This document shows, one piece after another, positions 36,518 to 46,224 of a DNA stretch of 64,000 nucleotides. Origin of the DNA: Actinorhabdospora filicis (lineage in GTDB: Bacteria > Actinomycetota > Actinomycetes > Mycobacteriales > Micromonosporaceae). Both the position numbers and the translations under genes were made by a program. The DNA is taken from NCBI RefSeq assembly GCF_030269765.1, contig NZ_BSTX01000004.1, positions 752,990-816,989 of the forward strand, in the 5' to 3' direction. Under the pieces are notes generated by a model. That model was not told where the DNA came from and made no database searches. It saw only the letters and a list, made by a program, of their open reading frames with translations. How positions within the stretch are numbered: the first letter of the stretch is position 1; each line of letters begins with the position of its first letter.

Positions 36518-37387
36518 CTACTTCCGCCAGTCCGAGGCGGCGCTAAGTTTCCCGATGATCGAACGCCACGCCAGAGATGCCTGCTGTGCCCCGATTTTGC
36601 GCAGGCGGCGCTTGGCGAAGAAGCCGGAGAGGCCACCGCCGTCGACCGAACGGAGCGCCTCATCGAGATCGTCGATGGGGGACCCGGGGGCCAGCGCGGT
36701 CAGCACCGACTTGAGCTGCAGGGCGTAGGCGAGGTCGCGGGCCAGTTCACCGGCGGAGATGATGAGCTCGTGGTCCCAGGCGTCGTGGCCGCCGCGCAGG
36801 TTCTCCACGACCAGGTCCAGCTCGTAGCTGTCCTCGTCGGTGGCGACCACCCACTCGGTCTTGATCTTGCCGACCACGTCGTCCCAGGTGTCGAGCTCGG
36901 CCAGGTCGTGGTCGCGGTTCTCCTTGACGTAGGCGACCAGGTCGGCCGCGTTGTCGAAGAGCAGGAGCTTGCCGCCGGAGGTCAGGAAGCGGGGGGCCTC
37001 GTCGATGTCGGCGTCGGTGAGCTCGGAGACCGGAGCGGTCAGCTCGGGCTCCTCCTCTTCCTCATCGTCCTCTTCCTCGTCATCGGACCCGGACTCGTCG
37101 TCCTCGTCGTCATCGGAGGCGGCGGGCTTCTTCTTCCCGTCCTTCTTCGCCGCGGGCGTCTCCTCTTCCTCCGCCTCGGCGTCCTCTTCGGCCTCGTCCT
37201 CGACGTCCTCGGCGACCGGGAGGTAGGCGCGCAGGGTCAGGCCCACGCCCTTGCTGAAGGCGATCTCCACCGGGTCGACGCCCACGAGGTCCCAGAACTC
37301 GTCGGCCTCCCGGGAGCGCTCCGGGGCGCCCTCGGCGTCGAGCGCGTCCTGCGCGGCCCCGTCCTCGTCAGAACTGTGGCGGCCCAC
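36518..37387 (-). CDS. Acidic cytosolic protein of unknown function
   Basis: A 289-residue protein with a central, very acidic stretch (about residues 70-130, mostly Asp/Glu with a Lys patch). The flanking conserved parts are DLVGVDPVEIAFSKGVGLTL near the N-terminus and YELDLVVENLRGGHDAWDHE plus RRLRKIGAQQASLAWRSIIG near the C-terminus. Similar actinobacterial proteins are often labelled primosomal protein, without support I can see. GTG 37387 is chosen because ggagg lies five bases before it. The IS110-like gene follows after 53 bases and may be in the same operon. Confidence 0.75.
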   Translation of the reverse strand: MGRHSSDEDGAAQDALDAEGAPERSREADEFWDLVGVDPVEIAFSKGVGLTLRAYLPVAEDVEDEAEEDAEAEEEETPAAKKDGKKKPAASDDDEDDESGSDDEEEDDEEEEEPELTAPVSELTDADIDEAPRFLTSGGKLLLFDNAADLVAYVKENRDHDLAELDTWDDVVGKIKTEWVVATDEDSYELDLVVENLRGGHDAWDHELIISAGELARDLAYALQLKSVLTALAPGSPIDDLDEALRSVDGGGLSGFFAKRRLRKIGAQQASLAWRSIIGKLSAASDWRK

Positions 37388-37514
37388 GGCGTCCTCCAGG
37401 TGCAGATGTCGAGATCGTGCTGTGTCGTGAACGTCATAGAGACTATGCGGTCGCCGTCGGGCGCGTGGGCTCGCCCCGGCGCGGTCGGTCACTTTCACCG
37501 GGTACGGTCTCGGC

Positions 37515-38105
37515 GTGACAGTAACGATCGCGGACAGCGCCGACGTCGACCCCCGCGCGAGCATCGGCGAGGGCACCAAGGTGTGGCACCTGAGCCAGAT
37601 CCGGGAGAACGCCGTCATCGGCGCCGACTGCGTCATCGGCCGGGCGACCTACATCGGCCCGGGCGTGAGCGTGGGCGACCGGTGCAAGATCCAGAACCTC
37701 GCGCAGGTCTTCGAACCGGCCCGCCTGGAGGCCGGTGTCTTCATCGGACCCGGCGTGATCCTCACCAACGACCAGTACCCGCGCGCGGTGAACCCCGACG
37801 GCGGCCTCAAGAGCGCCGACGACTGGGAGGCCGCGGGCGTGACCGTCCGCGAGGGCGCCGCCCTGGGCGCGCGCACGGTCGTCGTGGCGGGCGTGACGAT
37901 CGGGCGCTTCGCGATCGTGGGCGCCGGTGCCGTGGTCACCAGGGACGTCCCCGACTTCGCGCTTGTGATCGGCAACCCGGCCCGCTTCCACCGCTGGGTG
38001 GGCCGCGCGGGACGCCCGCTGATCGACGAGGGCGAGGGCGTGTGGCGCTGCCCGGTCAACGGCGAGAAGTACGCCGAGGCCGACGGGATCCTCACCCTCG
38101 CCTAG
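37515..38105 (+). CDS. Left-handed beta-helix (hexapeptide) acetyltransferase, WbpD/WlbB type
   Basis: A 196-residue acyltransferase with many hexapeptide repeats (ASIGEGTKVWHLSQIRENAV, VIGADCVIGRATYIGPGV). The segment ILTNDQYPRAVNPDG and the C-terminal IGNPARFHRWVGRAG match the UDP-GlcNAc(3NH2)A acetyltransferase group used in surface polysaccharide synthesis. The C-terminal CPVNGEKY tail is also typical. No other sugar-nucleotide gene is adjacent. GTG start at 37515. It ends at a bidirectional terminator. Confidence 0.85.
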   Translation: MTVTIADSADVDPRASIGEGTKVWHLSQIRENAVIGADCVIGRATYIGPGVSVGDRCKIQNLAQVFEPARLEAGVFIGPGVILTNDQYPRAVNPDGGLKSADDWEAAGVTVREGAALGARTVVVAGVTIGRFAIVGAGAVVTRDVPDFALVIGNPARFHRWVGRAGRPLIDEGEGVWRCPVNGEKYAEADGILTLA

Positions 38106-38120
38106 GGACATCGACGAGAA

Positions 38121-38154
38121 CACGCGCGGGACGCCCCGGGGCGTCCCGCGCGTG
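38121..38154. terminator. Bidirectional terminator
   Basis: A perfect 14-bp stem (38121-38134 with 38141-38154) with a 6-base loop, between the convergent acetyltransferase and guaB1 genes. Confidence 0.85.
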
Positions 38155-38167
38155 TGACGTCGGGGCT

Positions 38168-39613
<1,446 letters not shown>

Positions 39614-39672
39614 TCAGGTAGAGCGCCACGGGAAGCGGCCCGCGGTCCGGAAAGGGTCTTTCAGGAGGCCCT

Positions 39673-41421
39673 TTACTCCTTGATCTCGCAGATCGTCGCA
39701 CCCGAGGGCACCACGTCGCCGACGTTCGCCGAGAGTCCGGTCACGGTGCCGGACTTGTGCGCGGTCAGCGGCTGCTCCATCTTCATCGCCTCCAGGACGA
39801 CGACCGTGTCGCCCGCGGCGACCGTCTGGCCGTCCTCGACGGCGATCTTGACGATCGTGCCCTGCATCGGGCTCGTCAGCGCGTCACCGGACGCGGCGGC
39901 GGAGGTCTTCTTGCGCGCGCCGCCCTTGCGCGGGCCGCCCTTGGCCGCCACGGGAGCCGTACCGCCCCCGAAGCCGGCCGGCAGGCGCACCTCGACGCGC
40001 TTGCCGCCGACCTCGACCACGACGGTCTCGCGCTCGCCCGGGGCCTCGGCCTCGGCGCCGCCGGTGAACGGCGGGATGTCATTGACGAACTCGGTCTCGA
40101 TCCAGCGGGTGTGGACGCGGAACGGCTCATCGGTGAAGGCCTCGTCGCGCAGGACCGCGCGGTGGAACGGCAGGGCGGTGGCCATGCCCTCGACGACCAT
40201 CTCGTCCAGGGCACGGCGGGCGCGCTCGATCGCCTCGGCGCGGGTGGCGCCGGTGATGATGACCTTGGCCAGCAGCGAGTCGAAGTTGCCGCCGATGACG
40301 GTGCCCTCTTCGATGCCGGCGTCCACGCGCACGCCCGGGCCCGCCGGGAACACCAGCCGGGTGACCGCGCCGGGGGCGGGCAGGAAGCCGCGCCCGGGGT
40401 CCTCGCCGTTGATGCGGAACTCGATGGAGTGGCCGCGCGGGGCCGGGTCCTCGCCGAAGGCGACGGTCTCGCCGCGCGCGATGCGGAACTGCTCGCGGAC
40501 CAGGTCCACGCCCGCGGTCTCCTCGGTGACCGGGTGCTCGACCTGGAGGCGGGTGTTGACCTCCAGGAAGGAGATGGTGCCGTCCTCGCCGACGAGGAAC
40601 TCCACCGTCCCGGCGCCGTGGTAGGCGGCCTCGCGGCAGATGGCCTTGGCGGCGGAGTGGATCGTGGCGCGCTGCTCCCCGGACAGGAACGGCGCGGGCG
40701 CCTCCTCGACGAGCTTCTGGTGGCGGCGCTGGAGCGAGCAGTCGCGCGTCCCGACCACGATCACGTTGCCGTGGGTGTCGGCCACGACCTGCGCCTCGAC
40801 GTGCCGGGGACGGTCGAGGTAGCGCTCCACGAAGCACTCGCCGCGCCCGAAGGCGACCTCGGCCTCGCGGACGGCCGAGGCGTACAGCTCGGGGATCTCC
40901 TCGCGCGTGCGGGCGACCTTGAGGCCGCGCCCGCCGCCGCCGAAGGCGGCCTTGATGGCCACCGGCAGGCCGAACTCGTCGGCGAAGGCCTCGACCTCCT
41001 CGTGCCCCTTGACCGGGTCGGGGGTGCCGGGGACGAGGGGCGCGCCCGCGCGCTGCGCGATGTGGCGGGCGGTGACCTTGTCGCCGAGGTCGCGGATGGC
41101 CTGCGGGGTCGGGCCGATCCAGGTCAGCCCGGCGTCCAGGACGGCCTGGGCGAAGTCGGCGTTCTCGGAGAGGAAGCCGTAGCCGGGGTGGACGGCGTCG
41201 GCGCCGGAGCGCGCGGCCACGTCCAGGAGCTTGTCGATGCGCAGGTAGGAGTCGCCGGGGGTGTCGCCGTCCAGCGCGTAGGCCTCGTCGGCGAGCCGGG
41301 CGTGCGGGGCGTCGCGGTCGGAGTCGGCGTAGACCGCCACGGAATCGAGGCCCTCGTCGCGGCAGGCCCGCACGACCCGGACGGCGATTTCTCCCCGGTT
41401 GGCGATCAACACCTTGCGCAC
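39673..41421 (-). CDS. accA: Acyl-CoA carboxylase alpha chain (biotin carboxylase + BCCP)
   Basis: A 582-residue fusion. The biotin carboxylase part spans residues 1-445 (start [23 protein letters not shown]-grasp glycine loop [27 protein letters not shown]), followed by an Ala/Lys linker and a biotinyl domain with the biotinylation motif [10 protein letters not shown] near residue 545. It supplies carboxybiotin to beta subunits for malonyl-CoA and methylmalonyl-CoA synthesis. No beta subunit is adjacent; the epsilon subunit gene lies 22 kb away near Maf. ATG start; the next gene, guaB1, follows after 74 bases. Confidence 0.95.
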   Translation of the reverse strand: MRKVLIANRGEIAVRVVRACRDEGLDSVAVYADSDRDAPHARLADEAYALDGDTPGDSYLRIDKLLDVAARSGADAVHPGYGFLSENADFAQAVLDAGLTWIGPTPQAIRDLGDKVTARHIAQRAGAPLVPGTPDPVKGHEEVEAFADEFGLPVAIKAAFGGGGRGLKVARTREEIPELYASAVREAEVAFGRGECFVERYLDRPRHVEAQVVADTHGNVIVVGTRDCSLQRRHQKLVEEAPAPFLSGEQRATIHSAAKAICREAAYHGAGTVEFLVGEDGTISFLEVNTRLQVEHPVTEETAGVDLVREQFRIARGETVAFGEDPAPRGHSIEFRINGEDPGRGFLPAPGAVTRLVFPAGPGVRVDAGIEEGTVIGGNFDSLLAKVIITGATRAEAIERARRALDEMVVEGMATALPFHRAVLRDEAFTDEPFRVHTRWIETEFVNDIPPFTGGAEAEAPGERETVVVEVGGKRVEVRLPAGFGGGTAPVAAKGGPRKGGARKKTSAAASGDALTSPMQGTIVKIAVEDGQTVAAGDTVVVLEAMKMEQPLTAHKSGTVTGLSANVGDVVPSGATICEIKE

Positions 41422-41543
41422 GTCGTCACTCCTCCACTGTGAGCGGGCCCGAAGCCCGCAAGGAGTCTAGTGCCGCGCGCGGGGCCGGGGGACTTCGCTG
41501 CCCGCCAATGGGTCCAGTGTGCTCCGGTTCACTGGATCATCAC

Positions 41544-41572
41544 TGGACAGGTACCCCAGGGGGGTATATGTT
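41544..41572 (+). promoter_or_regulatory. CsoR-like operator inside a sigma-70-type promoter
   Basis: A -35-like TGGACA (41544-41549) and a -10-like TATGTT (41567-41572) are 17 bases apart. The spacer is filled by TACCCCAGGGGGGTA (41552-41566), a TACCC/GGGTA inverted repeat like the operators bound by copper-sensing CsoR repressors. Position and spacing suggest metal-controlled transcription of the His-rich gene that starts eight bases later. No csoR gene is in the window. Confidence 0.65.
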
Positions 41573-41579
41573 CTCGTGC

Positions 41580-42239
41580 ATGGGACACGGAACGGAACAC
41601 CAGGGCCACGGTGTGCGCGAAGATCACTCCATGCACGATGAGCACGCCGGTCACGCGGGCCACGGGGACCATACAGGTCACGAGGGCCACGACCACGCCG
41701 CCCATCGCCCGATGACGCACGACCACCACGGCCACGGCGGCTCGCACGCCGACCCGCACGCGGGCCATGCCGGTCATGCCGGGCACGGGGGTGGCAAGGT
41801 CGGCTGGGGCGCCGCCGCGAAGGCGACGCTGCACTGCCTGACGGGCTGCGCCATCGGTGAGATCCTCGGCCTGGTCATCGGCACCGCCTTCGGCTGGCAC
41901 AACGGCGCAACCACGGTGACCGCGATCGTGCTGGCCTTCGTCTTCGGCTACGCGCTGACCATGTGGGGCATCCGCAAGTCGGGCCTGGGCTTCGGGCAGA
42001 TGGTGAAGATCGCGCTGGCCGCCGACACCGTGTCGATCGTGTTCATGGAGATCATCGACAACGGGATGATGTGGGTCATCCCCGGCGCGATGGACGCCGG
42101 CCTGAACAGCGGACTGTTCTGGGGCTCACTGGCGGTGGCGCTGCTGATCGCGTTCCTGGTGACCACGCCGATCAACAAGTGGATCATCGGCAAGGGCAAG
42201 GGGCACGCGGTGGTGCACCAGTACCACGCGGGGCACTGA
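41580..42239 (+). CDS. His-rich DUF4396 membrane protein, probably metal-responsive
   Basis: A 219-residue protein. The N-terminal 80 residues are extremely His/Gly/Asp-rich (HEGHDHAAHRPMTHDHHGHG), a likely metal-binding region. The DUF4396 domain follows, with four helices: ATLHCLTGCAIGEILGLVIG, AIVLAFVFGYALTMWG, a Met-rich helix with IVFMEIIDNGMMWVI, and LAVALLIAFLVTTPI. The start is not fixed by a ribosome binding site. ATG 41580 falls exactly where the promoter predicts the transcript start, so leaderless translation is likely; ATG 41631 is an alternative. The CsoR-like operator and His/Met/Cys content point to copper or a similar metal. Confidence 0.8.
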   Translation: MGHGTEHQGHGVREDHSMHDEHAGHAGHGDHTGHEGHDHAAHRPMTHDHHGHGGSHADPHAGHAGHAGHGGGKVGWGAAAKATLHCLTGCAIGEILGLVIGTAFGWHNGATTVTAIVLAFVFGYALTMWGIRKSGLGFGQMVKIALAADTVSIVFMEIIDNGMMWVIPGAMDAGLNSGLFWGSLAVALLIAFLVTTPINKWIIGKGKGHAVVHQYHAGH

Positions 42240-42280
42240 CCCGGGGGTACTGACGCCCGGCAGGGCTTGAGACGTGCGCA

Positions 42281-42303
42281 GGGCTCCCTCCGGGGAGCCC
42301 TTT
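42281..42303 (+). terminator. Rho-independent terminator
   Basis: An 8-bp stem (42281-42288 with 42293-42300), a 4-base loop and a T-run, downstream of the DUF4396 gene. Confidence 0.8.
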
Positions 42304-42418
42304 CGCGTGCCCCGCGCGGGCGGGGACGGCGCGCACCTCGTGGCCGTGGACGAGGCGTGGGCGGGTTCATCCCGCCGGTGCGGGAGCCTCGCGGCCGCAG
42401 GGGCGTGACGCGGGTGTG

Positions 42419-42658
42419 TCAGGGCGACTCGAACTCGCCGAAGCGTTCGCGCTCCCAGGCGGCCTCTTCTTCGGGGGCCTCGGCGGCGCGCTTCCGCTCG
42501 TACTCGCCGATGGCGACGCACTCGGCACGCAACCGGTCGGCGGCACTCTCACCGTCGTCAGGCGTCTCGGGCGTGTGGCCGCCCGGCTCATCGCGGGACT
42601 CCCGCGCGGCCCTGGCGATGGCGGCCTGGCGCCGGGTCCGCTCCCGGCTAGGCCGCGA
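42419..42658 (-). CDS. Small charged ORF without a canonical start
   Basis: Directly after the WXG100-like gene, a frame of 79 codons on the same strand has the strong G/C third-position bias of real genes here. It encodes a charged, Arg/Glu-rich peptide ending AWERERFGEFESP. A stop lies just upstream (42659-42661), and no ATG or GTG occurs in the frame; a TTG at 42532 would give 37 residues. It may be translated by coupling with a rare start, be joined to the previous gene by a +1 frameshift near codon 100, or be a broken gene. Function unknown. Confidence 0.4.
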   Translation of the reverse strand, partial: SRPSRERTRRQAAIARAARESRDEPGGHTPETPDDGESAADRLRAECVAIGEYERKRAAEAPEEEAAWERERFGEFESP

Positions 42659-42950
42659 TCACCGGTACCACCGGCATCCCGCGCTCGTTGTCCTCGTCGG
42701 TGCCCTTGATGTCGGCGGCGGCCTGGATCAGCCCGCCCCCGGCGCTCTTGACGCGCCCGGCGACGGTCACCACCTGCGCGTGCCAGTCCGTGGCGGCCTG
42801 GGCGGCGGCGGACACGACGGTGAACCCGTCGTTGCCGGTGCCGGCCTTCTCGAAGCCGGCCTTCTGGGCGTCGGCGTCGCCCTTGGCCTGGTCGGCCACG
42901 CCTTGGAGGCGCTGTCCGATGCCGGTCATCTTCGACGGGTAGGCGTGCAT
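42648..42950 (-). CDS. WXG100-like small helical protein (type VII secretion-like)
   Basis: A 100-residue protein with two predicted helices around WHA (ATDWHAQVV) where WXG100 proteins have WxG, so the motif is only partly kept. The N-terminal MHAYPSKMTGIGQRLQGVAD and the length fit ESAT-6-like or EspC-like type VII secretion targets. No ESX machinery gene is nearby, so secretion is unproven. ATG 42950 follows gagagggg. The stop lies within the following small ORF, and a PadR gene is 50 bases upstream on the same strand. Confidence 0.65.
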   Translation of the reverse strand: MHAYPSKMTGIGQRLQGVADQAKGDADAQKAGFEKAGTGNDGFTVVSAAAQAATDWHAQVVTVAGRVKSAGGGLIQAAADIKGTDEDNERGMPVVPVIAA

Positions 42951-43000
42951 GATGAGCCCCTCTCTCGGGGTTGCCGGATGCGGCATCGTATTGCCGCGCG

Positions 43001-43648
43001 TCAACTCACGCCGGGGTCGGGGAGGGTGGCGATGTGGCGCTTCCAGTGCTCGATCGCGTCGGGGCCCATGTGGTGGATGTCGTCGATGCCGAGGGTGCCG
43101 TTCTCGGCCTCCACGGCCGTCTCCTCGCACCAGCGGATCGACAGTTTCATGGCCTCCAGGCCCAGCTCCAGCGCGCGCTTGACGTGGGTGGGCAGGAAGC
43201 TGTCGCGGGTGAAGTCGGTGGGGGAGGCCAGCGACAGGAGCCCCTCCTGCTTGGCCACCACGTCGCGCAGCATCGCCGCCCGGTTGCGCAGCATCGCGGC
43301 GGCCTCGCGGCGGCCGAGGACGGGCACGAAGCTCCAGGCGATGAAGAAGGGGTCCTGGATCGGCGCCAGCTCCCACAGCTTGGCCCGCAGGGTCTCCTGG
43401 AACTCCGCCTCGCCCTTGGCGGTGATCTTGTAGGACGTGCGCGCCGGGCGGTTGTCCACCTGCTCGGTGGCCACCACCTCCAGGCAGCCGTCGGCGGTGA
43501 GTTTCTTCAGCCCGTGATAGATCGACCCGGGCTTCACCTTCGCCCAGTCCTCCACACCCCAGGAGGTCAGCTCGCGCAGCAGCTCGTAGCCGTGCACCGG
43601 CTGTAGCCAGCGCACGAGGCCGAGAAGCATGAGGCGGGTCGTCCACAT
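43001..43648 (-). CDS. PadR-family transcriptional regulator
   Basis: A 215-residue regulator with the N-terminal PadR winged helix (LLGLVRWLQPVHGYELLREL; KVKPGSIYHGLKKLTADGCL) and a C-terminal helical dimerisation domain (residues 105-200). PadR proteins usually repress adjacent efflux genes until a phenolic or drug ligand binds. It is divergent from a DrrAB-type ABC transporter, and two similar ACGTTGA-containing sites lie between them, so control of the transporter and itself is inferred. Confidence 0.9.
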   Translation of the reverse strand: MWTTRLMLLGLVRWLQPVHGYELLRELTSWGVEDWAKVKPGSIYHGLKKLTADGCLEVVATEQVDNRPARTSYKITAKGEAEFQETLRAKLWELAPIQDPFFIAWSFVPVLGRREAAAMLRNRAAMLRDVVAKQEGLLSLASPTDFTRDSFLPTHVKRALELGLEAMKLSIRWCEETAVEAENGTLGIDDIHHMGPDAIEHWKRHIATLPDPGVS

Positions 43649-43662
43649 GTGGTGAATGCTAT

Positions 43663-43796
43663 CCGACGTTGAGTAAGACGATCATGGGGCCACCGTTCAA
43701 CCCTGCGTCACTCCGCGTGAACTGCTTGGGCGCGAACCTGCCCGAATCGGTACGCGCGCCCCCGTCGCACTCGGGTTTATATTCAACGTTGACTAA
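43663..43796. promoter_or_regulatory. Candidate PadR operator pair in the divergent region
   Basis: Two direct copies of ACGTTGASTAA occur at about 43666-43676 and 43786-43796. The second lies in TCAACGTTGA (43783-43792), a perfect 10-bp palindrome. One copy sits just upstream of the PadR start and the other about 115 bases before the ATPase start, as expected for sites that repress both transcripts. Confidence 0.5.
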
Positions 43797-43911
43797 CGCG
43801 CGGGACATGAGTTACTGTCGCCTGAGAGTTGCCATGGCGGCACTATGACGTCGTTGCGACGGAGGCTCGTGCGACGCCGCGTGGCCACGGAATTCGGGAG
43901 ACGAGAACGCA

Positions 43912-44877
<966 letters not shown>

Positions 44878-44882
44878 GGACC

Positions 44883-45644
44883 ATGAAACTTCTGCGGGAC
44901 ACCTGGCTGGTCTACTCGCGCCAGATGGGACTGGTCATCCGCCAGCCCACCTGGATCTTCATCATGCTGATCCAGCCGCTCTACTACCTCATCCTGTTCG
45001 GCCCGCTGCTGGACAACATGGAGAAGATGCCCGGCTTCGAGGCCGGGGCCATGGAGACGTTCGTGCCCGGCCTGGTGATCATGCTGGCCATGTTCGGCAC
45101 GCTCTTCGTCGGCTTCGGGCTCATCGCCGAGATCCGCGAGGGCGTCATCGAGCGCTTCCGCGTCACCCCCGTCAGCCGCCTCTCGCTGCTGCTGGGCCGC
45201 TCCCTGCGCGACGTGACGACCCTGGTCTTCCAGGCGCTCATCCTCGTGCTGCTCTCGGCGCCCATCGGCGGCCTCACCATCAACTGGGACGGCCTGGGCC
45301 TGATGATGCTCATCGTCATCGGCATCGGCCTGGCCCTGTCGGCGGCCTCCTACGGCGTGGCGATCGTCCTCAAGAGCGAGGACGCCCTGGCGCCGCTGCT
45401 GAACACCGTCACCCAGCCGGTGCTGCTGCTGTCGGGCATCATGCTGCCCATGGCGCTGGCCCCGGACTGGCTCCAGACGGTGGCCAAGTTCAACCCGTTC
45501 GCCTACGCGGTCAACGCCGCGCGGGCCCTGTTCAACGGCGACCTGCACTCCCCGTCGATCTGGCAGGCCGCGCTGTTCATCGGCGGGCTGATGGTGCTGC
45601 TGGTGATCTGGTCGGCCCGTAAGTTCGGCCGCGCAGCGGCGTAA
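44883..45644 (+). CDS. ABC-2 type permease (DrrB type)
   Basis: A 253-residue membrane protein with six helices and the ABC-2 signature region: EIREGVIERFRVTPVSRLSL and, near the end, NTVTQPVLLLSGIMLPMALA with FNPFAYAVNAARALF. It forms the channel for the ATPase encoded just upstream. ATG 44883; a strong UUCG-loop terminator follows 47 bases after the stop. Confidence 0.93.
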   Translation: MKLLRDTWLVYSRQMGLVIRQPTWIFIMLIQPLYYLILFGPLLDNMEKMPGFEAGAMETFVPGLVIMLAMFGTLFVGFGLIAEIREGVIERFRVTPVSRLSLLLGRSLRDVTTLVFQALILVLLSAPIGGLTINWDGLGLMMLIVIGIGLALSAASYGVAIVLKSEDALAPLLNTVTQPVLLLSGIMLPMALAPDWLQTVAKFNPFAYAVNAARALFNGDLHSPSIWQAALFIGGLMVLLVIWSARKFGRAAA

Positions 45645-45690
45645 AGGTACAGAGTCGGGCGGGCCGCCGCCTAGTAGCGGCGCACACGAC

Positions 45691-45720
45691 AGGGGCGGGA
45701 CCTTCGGGTCCCGCCCCTTC
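45691..45720 (+). terminator. Terminator with UUCG tetraloop
   Basis: A perfect 12-bp stem (45691-45702 with 45707-45718) closed by ttcg, an exceptionally stable loop, after the ABC permease gene; it is also placed to stop the convergent DUF397 transcript. Confidence 0.88.
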
Positions 45721-45744
45721 TCGCGTGCTCAGTGGGCCGGGGGA

Positions 45745-46038
45745 TCAGCCGGACTCGCCGCGCGCGGCGGCGGCGTCCTCTTCCTCCCAGGCCTGGCGAG
45801 CGTCCTCTTCGAGGACCTCGACGTCGAACTCGCCGTCCTTGGCGCCCGCCACGAAGGCGTCCCATTCCTCGGGGGTGTAGATCAGGATCGTGTCGGGGTC
45901 GTCGACGGTGCGCAGGCCGACCAGGCCGTCGGCGGCGAAGCCGACTTCGAGCTTTCCGGGGCTACCGTCCAGGTTCGTCGAGCGGCGCCAGTCGGCGGCC
46001 TTCTCGTCGAACTGGCCTTTGAGCGGGTGTTCGTGCAC
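45745..46038 (-). CDS. DUF397 domain protein
   Basis: A 97-residue protein. The core matches DUF397: WRRSTN near residue 17, VEVGFAADGLVGLR, and IYTPEEWDAFVAGAKDGEFD. The acidic C-terminal tail (EEEDAAAARGE) is extra. These small proteins are abundant in filamentous actinomycetes, often beside XRE-type regulators and implicated in development; no such partner is adjacent here. GTG 46038 follows aaggag at seven bases. Confidence 0.85.
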   Translation of the reverse strand: MHEHPLKGQFDEKAADWRRSTNLDGSPGKLEVGFAADGLVGLRTVDDPDTILIYTPEEWDAFVAGAKDGEFDVEVLEEDARQAWEEEDAAAARGESG

Positions 46039-46224
46039 GTGAGACTCCTTTTCGTCACCGGGTTCAACGATAGAAGGCCGTCGGCGGCAACGCGCCGGTC
46101 CCGCCGCGCGCGGTTCGCCGGAATGTCACCTGAAGTTCCCCGGTCCGCCGTTTCCGTCCGGGTGGGTCCGGCGCTCTTTACCTACGCTCAGAGATCACGC
46201 GCCGAGGTGTCACGGGGGCAGAAG

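Noticed and set aside
39651-39674. Possible terminator between accA and guaB1
   Set aside because: Only a six-pair stem overlapping the accA stop region; the two genes may be cotranscribed, so I did not call it.
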